A stretch of DNA of 64,000 nucleotides, from positions 1 through 64,000 of the forward strand of contig JBGVTE010000054.1 in NCBI GenBank assembly GCA_041862375.1, written 5' to 3'. Origin of the DNA: WVZL01 sp041862375 (GTDB lineage Bacteria > Acidobacteriota > Aminicenantia > Aminicenantales > Aminicenantaceae). Positions 1-9,683 of this stretch are shown piece by piece. Made by a program: the position numbers and the translations under genes. The notes under the pieces were generated by a model. That model was not told where the DNA came from. It worked only from the letters and a program-made list of their open reading frames with translations, and ran no database searches. Each line of letters begins with the position of its first letter. Positions within the stretch are counted from its first letter, which is position 1.

Positions 1-381
1 CTTTTTGAAATGTATTCAATCTCGAGTGCATTCATATCAAAATCCTTTCAAATAGATCAAAGCTCCTCAAGTCAAATTCAATAGATTCTTGATTATACTC
101 AAAAATTACTATTTATCCAATGGGGTCAGGCTTTCATAACTTTTATAACTTACGATAGTGGCGCCAGGCTTTAATAAGTTTTATAAGTTATAAAAGTTAT
201 GAAAGCCTGACCCCACTATTATTTACTCGATTTATCTGCTATATTATAAACTCTTTTCAATAAAATACGTAAATAAATAGTAACGCTGAAAAGCAGTACA
301 GAATGTGGATAGTATACATCATAACTCATTAATAATTTCGAATTTGCATCTGAAAATTACCTAGACTGAAAAGGAGGAAAA
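1..381. other. Left-edge non-coding region
   Basis: AT-rich stretch before sppA without a convincing gene on either strand. It holds the large inverted repeat at 121-215, listed separately. The sppA leader ends in a strong Shine-Dalgarno (AAGGAGG at 370-376) just before the ATG at 382. I could not place a convincing -35/-10 pair in it. Confidence 0.6.
121..215. repeat. REP/MITE-like element: 32-bp perfect inverted repeat plus internal degenerate copy
   Basis: A 32-nt unit beginning TGGGGTCAGGCTTT (121-152) is repeated as a perfect reverse complement at 184-215. Between them, 159-190 is a direct copy of the same unit with 5 mismatches (27/32 identical), overlapping the right arm by 7 nt. The GGGGTCAGG...CCTGACCCC ends resemble the palindromes mobilised by REP-associated (IS200/Y1-type) transposases; that assignment is from general knowledge and no transposase gene is present here. 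Transcribed, it would form a very stable hairpin upstream of sppA. Confidence 0.75.
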
Positions 382-2094
382 ATGAGAAAAGGAACATACG
401 TCTTGATAATATTTCTAGTCTTTTTCTTTCTCTTCCTCGCTACTATCATCTCATTTATATACTATGAATTTGCAAAGCCGCCCTCAATTAAAGCTCATTC
501 TTATCTTGAAATAAATCTTTCAGGAGAAATTATGGAGCGTACAGCGCCGGATTTCTTGTTTACCCTGTTTGCAGGAAGAAAGCCTCTCACCATGTACAAC
601 CTCTGGATGAATATTCGAAAAGCTAAAATGGACGCTCGTGTTGACAGCCTTCTAATCCACCTTAGTTATCTCCAGTGTGGCTGGGCAAAAATAAATGAAC
701 TCAGAGAAGCTATTCTCGATTTCAAGAAATCAGGGAAAAAAGTTTATGCCTATGTAGAAGAAGGATTTGAATTCGACAAAGAATACTACCTGGCGACAGC
801 CTGTGATAAGGTCATTTTACATCCTCTAGGTTCGCTGAATATAAATGGGATCGGAGGATACTTTCCCTTCTTAAAAAAAGCACTAGCAGAACTCGGCATC
901 GCGGCTGAATTCGAACACGTTGAAGAATACAAGACAGCAGCCAATATTTTTACAGAGAAAGGTTTTACTCCAGCGCACAAAGAGATGATGGTATCTCTGT
1001 ATGGTGATCTATTCTCACAATATGTAAAAACAATCGCTCAGGCAAGGGGAAAAAGTGAGAATAAGATTAAAGAATTAATTGACCAAGGTTTTTTCTATGG
1101 CGAGAAAGCACTAAATGAAGGATTAATCGATGAACTCCTCTTTCCCGATCAAATTGAGAACCTACTTAAAGAGAACAAAAAAAGAATTAATAAGATCAGC
1201 TTTGAACAGTATTCAAGAGTCAAGCCCTCCTCCTTAGGTCTCAACAAAGGAAAAAAGATTGCACTCATTTACGGCAGCGGACCTATTTATACAGGGGTAA
1301 GCTATTATCAGACAATTGGATCAAAAACCGTCGCTCACTGGATAAGAAGAGCCAGTAGAGATAATTCCATTGCTGCTGTGGTCTTCCGAGTTGACAGTCC
1401 TGGCGGTTCAGCAGTAGCTTCCGATGTTATCTGGAGAGAAGTAGTCCTGGCTAAGAACGAAAAGCCCTTCATTGTTTCTATGTCAGATGTTGCTGGTTCT
1501 GGAGGATACTGGATTTCTATGGCCGCCCACGAAATTGTTGTTCATCCTCAGACACTTACTGGTTCCATAGGAGTAGTAGCGGGAAAATTTGACATGTCCG
1601 GTCTGTATGAGAAATTAGGAATAACTTCAGAAAGGCTCACTTTTGGCAAAAGAGCTGATATATTTTCCTCTTTCCGCGGCTTCACTCAAGAAGAAAGGAA
1701 ACTGCTCAAAGATCAAATATTGTGGATTTATAAACAGTTCCTGAAAAAAGTGGCTGAAGGCAGAAACATGACAGAAGATGAAGTGGATAAAATAGGCAAA
1801 GGCAGAGTCTGGACAGGAAATCAAGCTAAAGAATTAGGCTTAGTAGATAAAATCGGAAGTCTCTCAACTGCAATTGCAATAGCAAAAGAAAGGTCAGGGA
1901 TTCCAGCTGAAGAAGAGGTAAGACTCGTTATCTGGCCAAAAAAAATCTCTTTTTTAAAAGCTCTCTTCGGCAGAAAAGAAACAAAGTCAGGTCTCAACCT
2001 TGATTCAAGACTGGAAAGAATTATCTCCATCATAAAGTTTTTGGAAAGAGATAATGTATGGGCACTCATGCCCATTTGGATAGAACCTGAATAG
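382..2094 (+). CDS. sppA: Signal peptide peptidase SppA (protease IV), S49 family
   Basis: Membrane-bound serine protease that degrades cleaved signal peptides and membrane-embedded fragments. The 570-residue product has one N-terminal membrane segment (about 7-29) and two tandem S49 domains, as in the long E. coli-type enzyme (618 residues). The Lys/Ser dyad is split across the domains: the lysine in EEYKTAA is about residue 184, and the serine nucleophile in AGSGGYWIS is about residue 373, spacing close to the E. coli enzyme. The start is supported by AAGGAGG five bases upstream. It stands alone, tail to tail with the M1 peptidase gene 71 bp downstream. High confidence in family; substrates are inferred from the family. 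Confidence 0.95.
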   Translation: MRKGTYVLIIFLVFFFLFLATIISFIYYEFAKPPSIKAHSYLEINLSGEIMERTAPDFLFTLFAGRKPLTMYNLWMNIRKAKMDARVDSLLIHLSYLQCGWAKINELREAILDFKKSGKKVYAYVEEGFEFDKEYYLATACDKVILHPLGSLNINGIGGYFPFLKKALAELGIAAEFEHVEEYKTAANIFTEKGFTPAHKEMMVSLYGDLFSQYVKTIAQARGKSENKIKELIDQGFFYGEKALNEGLIDELLFPDQIENLLKENKKRINKISFEQYSRVKPSSLGLNKGKKIALIYGSGPIYTGVSYYQTIGSKTVAHWIRRASRDNSIAAVVFRVDSPGGSAVASDVIWREVVLAKNEKPFIVSMSDVAGSGGYWISMAAHEIVVHPQTLTGSIGVVAGKFDMSGLYEKLGITSERLTFGKRADIFSSFRGFTQEERKLLKDQILWIYKQFLKKVAEGRNMTEDEVDKIGKGRVWTGNQAKELGLVDKIGSLSTAIAIAKERSGIPAEEEVRLVIWPKKISFLKALFGRKETKSGLNLDSRLERIISIIKFLERDNVWALMPIWIEPE

Positions 2095-2165
2095 ATATCG
2101 TTTGCACCGTTTACCTTGGACCTCTCTACTCAAGTGTATCCAGCTCATAAATTACACGCAGCACT

Positions 2166-4160
2166 TTAGTCGCTATCTTTAAGCTTCTCCAATTTATCCA
2201 TCAAGCTTCGTGTAATCGAGTACATGCTAGAACCTTTTGCCAAAGCTTTCTCTAAATAAAGCTTCTGCTTCTCTCTATCACCCACGGTTTCGTATGCTCC
2301 AGCAATATTGGCCAGGGCTATGAATTCATATTCATTAGGCTCCAGGGAAAGAATCCTTTTATAAATCTTTATTCCTTTTTCCCATTTATTCTGAGCATAA
2401 TAGAATTGAGCCACTTCATGTAAAATATAAACATTATCCGGATACTTTTCCCAGAGAGCAAAAAGACGTGGCTTTATATGCTTAAAAATTTTCTTCTCTT
2501 GCGCCTCTAACCTCAAAGACCGGGCTTCCCACCTGTCTTCTAAGTCATCCCTAACTCCAAGGATATCAAAATCAGGGTCAACCTTGATTTTCATTACGAC
2601 CTCATTACTTTTAAGGCTAAAAATGAACTTTCTGCTTCTTCCTTTAACTTTAACTACTCTCCTGAAAGATCTTAGATTAGATATAAGTTCAAGAGTTACA
2701 GGCATTGAAAAATCTCTGGGCACATAGTCCTGGTGAAGTGTTCCAATACCATAACCAACAAAATTTCTGAATATCACCCGGTACCTGGGAGGTCGTCTTC
2801 TTCGAAGATAATAATCAAAAAACCAACTCAAATCCTTCCCTGCTTCTGAATTGAAAACTCGGATAAATCCAGCAGTATCTGCCTTTCTTCCCCTGTATTT
2901 CTCGATATATCTTCTCAGAGCCTTGAAGAACAGCTTATCTCCAAGAATATGTCGTAAGGCATGAATCATGTAGGCAGCTCTCTCATAAACAAGAAATCCT
3001 TCAGGAGCGTGCTTTGCCCCACCCTCAAGGATAGAAAGAGTGCTGGGATTACCGATGGGAATGGCTCTGTTGAGTAAATCAAAGAGGATTCTTCTTTGGC
3101 TCTCTCTATCGGGCGCTTTTTCAATTCGAAAATAATAATCTGAAAAAGTCGCAAGCCCTTCATGAAGCCAGGTGTCTTCACCGAGGTTGTCTGATATGGT
3201 CTCTCCCCACCAGAGGTGAGCAATTTCATGTGGAATTAGAGGGAACTCATTGTTAATCAGGTGGGAGGAGATAGCGTATCCAAAGGGAGCGCTCGTACCC
3301 GTCCCGTACCCAGTTCCTATCTCAATGATGCTGAATTTTTCAGCATTTGGTTTTCCAAAATTCTGGGTATAAAAATTGAGGACTTCTCCTGTTTTTTCCA
3401 AGTAAGAATCGATTAAATTTTTATGATGAGGAAAAAAGTAAGCAGTTATATGAAAATCATGTACTGTTTTACTTTCTGAAACATAGGGAGCTGCAAACAG
3501 AGTTATGTCTAAGCTTGAAGTTTTATTTTCTTTATTAACAAAAACGGTCTTTCCCCCCTCCTCCACAACCTCTTTTGGCTTACCATTTGTAATAACTGTC
3601 CAGCCCGAAGGAACTTTGGCCCTGATAGTTGCTGACATATACTTATCGGCGATATAGGGATACCAAAGTTGTACGGGCCTGAGCCAGGCTGCTTCTTTAG
3701 TTATAGAAGAAAAGGCCCTATTATACCGTCTCTCATCCAGATTAAAATCAGAGGACATGAAAAATGTGCCTCCGTAAGAAATTGTTATTTCAATTTCCTC
3801 TTCAATGAAGAGCTTTTGATCTAGATTAACTTTGACGAGGCTTGTTTCAGAATTTGGAAAAATTCTTTTGACTCTACTCTGAGAAAAAACAAGGCTATTA
3901 CTCTTTTCATCTTTTATTGATTTAATCTTAAGAGAAGGTCGAATGTAGAATTGAAACGATTCTATCTCCTGGACTTCTGAACAAATCCTTAGCTTTGCTT
4001 CTCCCTCAAGCTGATACCTTTCAGGAATTATCTCGATATTTAAGTAAAAGTCAGTTATTTTAAATCCATTCTTAAATGGAGCAGCTTTTAAGGAAAGTAA
4101 AGCAGAGAATAAAATCAGGGCAAAGATGACAATGAATCCACACTTTCGTTTCTCTACCAT
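2166..4160 (-). CDS. Exported M1-type (gluzincin) metallopeptidase with C-terminal TPR
   Basis: Predicted zinc peptidase of the M1/Peptidase_MA group, exported by an N-terminal hydrophobic signal or anchor (about residues 9-26). The zinc site is complete: HEIAH at 311-315 and the third ligand Glu334 in WLHEG, the spacing expected for HExxH-18-E. The conserved tyrosine region is present (YERAAYM). The GxMEN exopeptidase loop of true M1 aminopeptidases is not visible; its place holds a Gly/Thr-rich segment (GTGYGTGTSAPFGY). The last 130 residues look like TPR repeats, suggesting protein contacts. It is divergent from the NCS1 permease gene with 185 bp between starts. Whether it is an aminopeptidase or endopeptidase cannot be said. 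Confidence 0.85.
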   Translation of the reverse strand: MVEKRKCGFIVIFALILFSALLSLKAAPFKNGFKITDFYLNIEIIPERYQLEGEAKLRICSEVQEIESFQFYIRPSLKIKSIKDEKSNSLVFSQSRVKRIFPNSETSLVKVNLDQKLFIEEEIEITISYGGTFFMSSDFNLDERRYNRAFSSITKEAAWLRPVQLWYPYIADKYMSATIRAKVPSGWTVITNGKPKEVVEEGGKTVFVNKENKTSSLDITLFAAPYVSESKTVHDFHITAYFFPHHKNLIDSYLEKTGEVLNFYTQNFGKPNAEKFSIIEIGTGYGTGTSAPFGYAISSHLINNEFPLIPHEIAHLWWGETISDNLGEDTWLHEGLATFSDYYFRIEKAPDRESQRRILFDLLNRAIPIGNPSTLSILEGGAKHAPEGFLVYERAAYMIHALRHILGDKLFFKALRRYIEKYRGRKADTAGFIRVFNSEAGKDLSWFFDYYLRRRRPPRYRVIFRNFVGYGIGTLHQDYVPRDFSMPVTLELISNLRSFRRVVKVKGRSRKFIFSLKSNEVVMKIKVDPDFDILGVRDDLEDRWEARSLRLEAQEKKIFKHIKPRLFALWEKYPDNVYILHEVAQFYYAQNKWEKGIKIYKRILSLEPNEYEFIALANIAGAYETVGDREKQKLYLEKALAKGSSMYSITRSLMDKLEKLKDSD

Positions 4161-4345
4161 GAGTGATTATCCATAAAAAGAGTCAAAATAAAAGCGAAAC
4201 ATTCAGCCTCATCTATCCGATAATTTTTCATGGAGGAGTAGATATTACTCTCTTTAATCTGAAGTTGACTGGCATTCCATATTTTACTATTATCATCGAA
4301 GCTAAGCGAATAAAATCTCTTTCTTTCAAGATATGCCTGATATAA

Positions 4346-5689
4346 ATGACTAATTCAAGAAGAAATTCATCCGAAATCCTGGAAGACTTTTCTCTCCAGG
4401 CCGTACCCCTAGAAAAAAGACGTTCTTGGGTGAATCTTGCTGTTGTATGGATTGGCATTGCGGTAGTTATGTCAGCAATTTTTAGAGGAATGATGGTGGG
4501 AATGGGGCTTGGAAAAATCCCCAGCGTTCTTCTCTCTTACTTATTAGGAGAGGTTCTGCTCATCGCTATGATGGCATTTACAGGATTTATAGGAGCTAAA
4601 ACGGGTCTCTCAACTCCTCTCATCGCAAATCTTTCTTTTGGACGCTCAGGCTCTCTCCTAATATCTATCTCAATCGCCCTGTCTCTTATCGGCTGGTTCG
4701 GAGTTCAGGCAGCCTTATTTGCCAGGACTGTCCAGTTTTTCTTCGACCTGAACCTCTATCTTCCTTATCTCTCCTTGCTCTGCGGCCTCATTATGGTTAT
4801 TCCAGCCATTTTTGGTATCAGGGGCTTGAGTACTCTCAGTTGGCTTGCCTCCCCATTCTTAATGGTAATTTTTATAATCGGAGTTGTGAAAATAGGTTTT
4901 GACTCTCTCCCCGCAGAAGTGCTCAGAGGACTAGCTCTAGCTCATTCTCCAGATCCATACCCACTCACCATAGGTGAATCAGCCTCTATCGTTGCCGGCG
5001 GGTTTATTGTAGGCGCAACAACGAGCTCTGACATCTTTCGGTACGCTAAGCCAAGGCTCAGGGAAATCTTCCTTGCTGCTACTATAGCCATGAGTGTTTC
5101 TGCCTTTCTTCACGTTGTCGGCTCTGTACTTTCTATGTCATTTGGCCTCTATCATGAAAAACTGCCGGAGCTGATTATCTCTGAAAATTACCTTGGCTTT
5201 GGTCTAACGGGCTTCATTGCTCTACTCTTAGCCCAGTGGACTACAAACGACAGCAACATCTACTCAGCTGTTTTGGCTCTTAACAATATCTTCAGATGGA
5301 AAAGATGGAAATTGACAATCATCGCCGGGATTTTTTCCTCCCTGCTAGCATCTCTTGGGATTCTGGAAAGGCTGGAACTTTTTCTCATTCTGTTGACAGT
5401 GAGTATCGGCCCTATTGGAGGGATACTCCTTGCAGATTACTATCTTCTGGGCCGCCTTAAAAAAGAAAAATTCGAACAAAATAAACCTAAGATCCTCAAT
5501 GTAAAAGCCTTAATTGCCTACATCATATCCGTGGCTGTAGGATGGGCTACTTCAGGTCATCCCCTCCACATCCGTCTTTACCCATTTTCTATTTTTGCCT
5601 TCAACGGAATCCTCTGCTCTGTTATTCTCTATTACTTAATGATGAAACTCTTCCCAGAAAAAGGAAAAAATCATGCTGTTAATGATTAA
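4346..5689 (+). CDS. NCS1-family permease (cytosine/purine/hydantoin type)
   Basis: Polytopic inner-membrane transporter of the nucleobase-cation-symport-1 family, 447 residues with about 12 hydrophobic segments. The soluble N-terminus, with EDFSLQAVPLEKRRSW leading into the first helix, and the IGWFGVQAA and QWTTNDSNIYSA motifs are typical of CodB-like members. The substrate (cytosine, another nucleobase, hydantoin or a related amide) cannot be read from sequence. The start at 4346 has only a weak upstream purine run (TTTCAAG), so initiation may depend on context. It is followed 63 bp later by the DUF1177 gene on the same strand, probably co-transcribed, which hints at a joint role in uptake and use of a small nitrogenous compound. 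Confidence 0.9.
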   Translation: MTNSRRNSSEILEDFSLQAVPLEKRRSWVNLAVVWIGIAVVMSAIFRGMMVGMGLGKIPSVLLSYLLGEVLLIAMMAFTGFIGAKTGLSTPLIANLSFGRSGSLLISISIALSLIGWFGVQAALFARTVQFFFDLNLYLPYLSLLCGLIMVIPAIFGIRGLSTLSWLASPFLMVIFIIGVVKIGFDSLPAEVLRGLALAHSPDPYPLTIGESASIVAGGFIVGATTSSDIFRYAKPRLREIFLAATIAMSVSAFLHVVGSVLSMSFGLYHEKLPELIISENYLGFGLTGFIALLLAQWTTNDSNIYSAVLALNNIFRWKRWKLTIIAGIFSSLLASLGILERLELFLILLTVSIGPIGGILLADYYLLGRLKKEKFEQNKPKILNVKALIAYIISVAVGWATSGHPLHIRLYPFSIFAFNGILCSVILYYLMMKLFPEKGKNHAVND

Positions 5690-5752
5690 GGAAAATAAGA
5701 CATTTATTCTTGGCAAAGCATTGGAAATTATTCCAAGAAAAAGGGGGATAAA

Positions 5753-6691
5753 ATGGCATTAAAACAAGTAATGGAGGTTTACGACCTCCTCGACAATCCA
5801 AAAATAACTGCTTCGGAAGTCAAAGAATTTCTCTTACAACATGGGCTCAAAAATGATGAGGTTCAAACTAAAAGAATTACTGGGGAAAAAGGCAGTACTG
5901 AATTTATTAAAATTACATTACAAGTGAAAAAGAAAAACACAGGCAAAGGAAAATACCCTACACTTGGAATTATCGGCCGGCTAGGTGGAATCGGGGCACG
6001 TCCTCATACTACCGGACTGGTCTCTGATGCAGATGGAGCTCTTACAGCCCTGGCAATATCTTACAAGCTTGTGGAAATGAGGAGAAGAGGAGATATTCTA
6101 AAAGGAGACGTAATAATTTCCACCCATATTTCACCATCTTCTCCTATCATTCCTCACGATCCTGTTCCTTTCATGGATTCTCCCGTATCAATGGAAATAA
6201 TGAATAGAGAGGAAGTGGATCAAGCTATGGATGCAATTCTCTCCATAGATACAACCAAAGGAAACAGGATCATAAACCACAAGGGATTTGCAATCTCCCC
6301 AACTGTGAAAGATGGCTACATTCTCCGTGTCAGCGAGGACCTTCTCGACATTATGCAGACTGTAACGGGTCGCCTCCCTGCTGTTTTTACTATTACTACT
6401 CAGGATATCATTCCTTACGGAAACGACATTTACCACTTAAACAGTATCATGCAGCCCTCCACAGATACTCATGCTCCTGTAGTGGGTATAGCTCTAACTA
6501 CTGAAGTAGCTATCCCTGGGTGTGCAACAGGGGCAAACCAATGCCTTGACATTGAAATGGCAGTCAGGTTCTGTCTAGAAGTTGCCAAGGCATTCGGTGA
6601 AGGGAAATGCGCTTTTTATGATGAAAAAGAATTCAATCTGCTCAAAGAACTCTATGGCTCCATGGAACATCTGAAAACGAAGAGAACATAG
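5753..6691 (+). CDS. DUF1177 family protein
   Basis: Soluble 312-residue protein matching the DUF1177 family in length and in the segments GIIGRLGGIGARPHTTGLVS, STHISPSSPIIPHDPVPFMDSP and EVAIPGCATGANQCLDIEMA. Its biochemical function is unknown. The conserved His and Asp residues in ISPSSPIIPHDP and STDTHAPVVG could bind a metal; this is inference. It has a strong ribosome binding site (AAGGGGGA, 6 nt before the ATG) and sits directly after the NCS1 permease, so a role in catabolism of the imported compound is the natural hypothesis. It ends 12 bp from the stop of the convergent helicase gene. Confidence 0.85.
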   Translation: MALKQVMEVYDLLDNPKITASEVKEFLLQHGLKNDEVQTKRITGEKGSTEFIKITLQVKKKNTGKGKYPTLGIIGRLGGIGARPHTTGLVSDADGALTALAISYKLVEMRRRGDILKGDVIISTHISPSSPIIPHDPVPFMDSPVSMEIMNREEVDQAMDAILSIDTTKGNRIINHKGFAISPTVKDGYILRVSEDLLDIMQTVTGRLPAVFTITTQDIIPYGNDIYHLNSIMQPSTDTHAPVVGIALTTEVAIPGCATGANQCLDIEMAVRFCLEVAKAFGEGKCAFYDEKEFNLLKELYGSMEHLKTKRT

Positions 6692-6703
6692 TTTAGATCT
6701 CTC

Positions 6704-9652
6704 TCAGTAGGCATAGGAAGACGGGCAGATCGTCTTAAATTCACAATGGCTGCAATTGTGCCAGTCAGGTTTGGCTCTGAAATCTTGGCTTCTGATTCCT
6801 TCTTCAGTTGCTTTTATTTTCTCTACGGCTCTCTCGAATTCTCTTTCTCCTTTTTGAGCATGGCCGATGATATCTGATTCTAAAAAGTAAAGTTGTGTTT
6901 CGGCAAGACCTTCATCCTGAGTCCTCGTGAAAGAGAGAGCGTATAAATCCATCTGAAGACTATCTTTAGTTTTTTTGTCAGCTTCATTCTGATCTCTAAC
7001 TTCAGTAGCTTTAAAATCTACGATTACAGCTCCTTCGTCCCGGGAATCAATCCTGTCCCAGCGACCGATGAATTTGACTGAATCAAGCTGCCATTTGAAA
7101 CTCTTTTCGATAAATCGAGGAATATATCCCGCTTCTTCTTGCCTGTGATAAAAGAGGCGAAGGGTTCTTTCCCCAGCCTTTTTTCTCATCTCTTCATGTT
7201 CACGGCTGAGATAGCCCTCATTAATCCATAAGTTTTTGTACTCATTAAGGAGTTCATCTTCTGTTATTCTTTTCTCTGCTACCCTTTTTTTAAGGTAAAA
7301 ATGAACTGCATTGTGAAGGACGCGTCCATAGACCAGGTTATGATGAGGAAGAACAGGAATCTTAAGAATATGGCGGTACTTATACTTAAGTGGACATGTG
7401 GTATAATCATCCACCTGGAAAAAGCTTAAAGTCAGAAAGCCTTTTTCCCTTATTTTAGGAATTATTTCAGGGGGCTCCATCCGGGGAGCATACCTTTTAA
7501 TCTCTTCTAAAGGAGAGGCGCTGAGGATATCATCAGGGACTTTAGAAAGATTAAGAGCTTCAAGGACAAAGGGGCTTACTCTTTTCAACCGTTTGAGACC
7601 ATAATCCCTGGAACAGGATAGATAAAGATGTTCCTTGGCCCTCGTCATTCCCACGTAAAAGAGCCTTCTTTCCTCTTGAAGATAAATTTTCTCTTGCTCA
7701 ACATAAGTATAATTCTTTCCTTTAGGAACTTTATCCTTAAGAATTTTATCAGGGACGGGAATCTTCTCTTTTCTCTCCTTCCCCGGAAATCTGTCGGCAA
7801 TCAAGCTAACCATGAAGACTATAGAAAACTCAAGCCCTTTTGATTTATGAACAGTGAGTACATTTACCGCATCTTCCTCCAGCTCTGCCTCTGCAGTTGC
7901 TGGGTTATCTCCCACCTGTTGAAGAAGGTCTAGATGCTGAACAAAGGAATAGACAGAGTCATCATCTGTCAATTCAGAGAAATTTTTAACTTTATCGAAG
8001 AAAATGCGGATATTCTTAATCTTTAGCTCCGCTTGAAGGCTTGCCTCCTCAGCTAAAGACTTCAGATAACCAGTTTTCTCAAGAAATGAATAGAGGAGGC
8101 GGCCCGCATTCTGTGAACTGGCCAGCTTTACGAAATACATTAAATCTTCAAATATCCTTTTCACTGTTTTTTCTGCTGAAGGAGAAATTTCCACAGGACT
8201 AATTCCTTCTGCAACTTTCCTGAGGATTTCATGTAATGTTAAATTCTTTTTGCGAGCATAATTGGAAATCACTGTTAGGTCATAAGGGTCAGTCTGATAA
8301 ATTCTGGATAATGCAAGATAAAAAAGGCTTTTACTATCTTCAAAATCAGTTAAAGCTTTTAGAAAAGAAATAAGAATTTTCACCTCTTCTTGAGAATAAA
8401 GCCCACGGCTCCCAGAAAACCGGAAGGGAATTTCCTTCATATTGAGTGCTCTAAGGAAAGGGTCAGCGTCTGCGTTTCTCCTAACCAGAATTGCTATATC
8501 TCCATACTTATACCCCTGTTTGGCTTTTTCTAGAATAATTTCAGCAATCCTATCTGCTTCATGCGATAAGGTATCAAACTGAAACATGTGAATACTCTTT
8601 CCCTCGCTTTTTATCGATGATTCAAGTGTCTTATCGACATTTTCTGTAAACTCTAAACGATTGGGATTATTAAGCTTGATTAGTTGGTAGGCTGAATCCA
8701 GAATGGATTGAGTGGATCGGTAGTTCTTGGTTAAAACGATTTCTTTGGCTCTAGGATAAAATTTTTTAAAATTCAGAATATTGCTCAAGGATGCTCCCCT
8801 GAAACGAAAAATGCTCTGGTCATCGTCTCCGACAACAGTCAAATTATTATGCTTTGCACTCAAGAGTTTAACAAGTTCAAATTGAATGCAGTTAGTATCC
8901 TGGAATTCATCGACAAGAATATACCTGTATTTGTTTTGAAACTCCCAAAGAATGGAAGGCCTTAATCTAAACAGCTCTACTACCAGGCACACTTGGTCTT
9001 CAAAATCAATCTTGCCCTGACCTTTCAAAAGTTCCTGGTATTTCTGATAGACCTGTGATATTTCAAGGTGTTTCAAAGCTCTTTCTTTTTCGACTTCATC
9101 AGATGCCCCTTGTAGAAAATCTTTGGAATAACTCAGATATTCTTCAGGTTTAATATCTTCCTGTTTAAGTCTTTTTATAGCATCCAAAAGCTCCTGGATA
9201 TGCTTGGTAGGAAAGCTTAAAGGGCGGTAGTACTTCAAGGGAAACTTAAAAAGATGTTCTCTAAAAAAAATTGCCTGCTCCACCTCATCAAGCAGCTTGA
9301 AATCGAGAGGGCAACCAAGCTCCAGACCATAATTCCTGAGCACTCTTTCTCCAAAAGCATTAAAGGTGCTTATTTCGACAAAAGAATAACTGTAGGGAAT
9401 TAAAAGATCCACCCTTTCTTCCATCTCGTTAGCTGCTTTTTCTGTAAAAGTAACTGCAAGAATCTCTTCTGGCTTGGCTAGCTTTGAAGCAATGAGATAT
9501 GCGATCCGGTGAGTAATGACTTTTGTCTTGCCTGTTCCGGCTCCCGCGATAATGAGGATAGATCCTTTTCCGTGGGTGACTGCCTCCACCTGGGAAGGAT
9601 TCAGGCCCTTCAATAGGTTATTAAAGTTTTCAGAAAGAGATGGTTGAGACAT
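6704..9652 (-). CDS. UvrD/Rep-type SF1A helicase fused to an iron-sulfur RecB/AddB-like nuclease
   Basis: A 982-residue ATP-dependent DNA helicase-nuclease. The helicase part has Walker A GAGTGKT at 37-43, Walker B with VDEFQDTN, the QSIFRFRGA motif, TVHKSKGLEF and the motif VI segment YVGMTRAKEHL. From about residue 750 a PD-(D/E)XK domain follows: GRVLH histidine, Asp866 in GRWDRID, then Asp879 and Lys881 in VDFKA. Four cysteines frame it (Cys753, then Cys967, Cys970, Cys976), the Cys-n-Cys-2-Cys-5-Cys pattern of the 4Fe-4S staple in AddB-type nucleases. It is longer than UvrD (about 720 residues) because of this domain. Likely role: recombinational repair or end processing. Which RecBCD/AddAB counterpart, if any, it works with is not visible here. 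Confidence 0.9.
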   Translation of the reverse strand: MSQPSLSENFNNLLKGLNPSQVEAVTHGKGSILIIAGAGTGKTKVITHRIAYLIASKLAKPEEILAVTFTEKAANEMEERVDLLIPYSYSFVEISTFNAFGERVLRNYGLELGCPLDFKLLDEVEQAIFFREHLFKFPLKYYRPLSFPTKHIQELLDAIKRLKQEDIKPEEYLSYSKDFLQGASDEVEKERALKHLEISQVYQKYQELLKGQGKIDFEDQVCLVVELFRLRPSILWEFQNKYRYILVDEFQDTNCIQFELVKLLSAKHNNLTVVGDDDQSIFRFRGASLSNILNFKKFYPRAKEIVLTKNYRSTQSILDSAYQLIKLNNPNRLEFTENVDKTLESSIKSEGKSIHMFQFDTLSHEADRIAEIILEKAKQGYKYGDIAILVRRNADADPFLRALNMKEIPFRFSGSRGLYSQEEVKILISFLKALTDFEDSKSLFYLALSRIYQTDPYDLTVISNYARKKNLTLHEILRKVAEGISPVEISPSAEKTVKRIFEDLMYFVKLASSQNAGRLLYSFLEKTGYLKSLAEEASLQAELKIKNIRIFFDKVKNFSELTDDDSVYSFVQHLDLLQQVGDNPATAEAELEEDAVNVLTVHKSKGLEFSIVFMVSLIADRFPGKERKEKIPVPDKILKDKVPKGKNYTYVEQEKIYLQEERRLFYVGMTRAKEHLYLSCSRDYGLKRLKRVSPFVLEALNLSKVPDDILSASPLEEIKRYAPRMEPPEIIPKIREKGFLTLSFFQVDDYTTCPLKYKYRHILKIPVLPHHNLVYGRVLHNAVHFYLKKRVAEKRITEDELLNEYKNLWINEGYLSREHEEMRKKAGERTLRLFYHRQEEAGYIPRFIEKSFKWQLDSVKFIGRWDRIDSRDEGAVIVDFKATEVRDQNEADKKTKDSLQMDLYALSFTRTQDEGLAETQLYFLESDIIGHAQKGEREFERAVEKIKATEEGIRSQDFRAKPDWHNCSHCEFKTICPSSYAY

Positions 9653-9683
9653 AGTAAATCATTAGAATGAGGGGATAAGTGCT

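Noticed and set aside
4163..4345. A 60-codon ORF running up to the NCS1 permease start
   Set aside because: No ribosome binding site, no recognisable protein character, and it fills the divergent promoter region; it is most likely chance.
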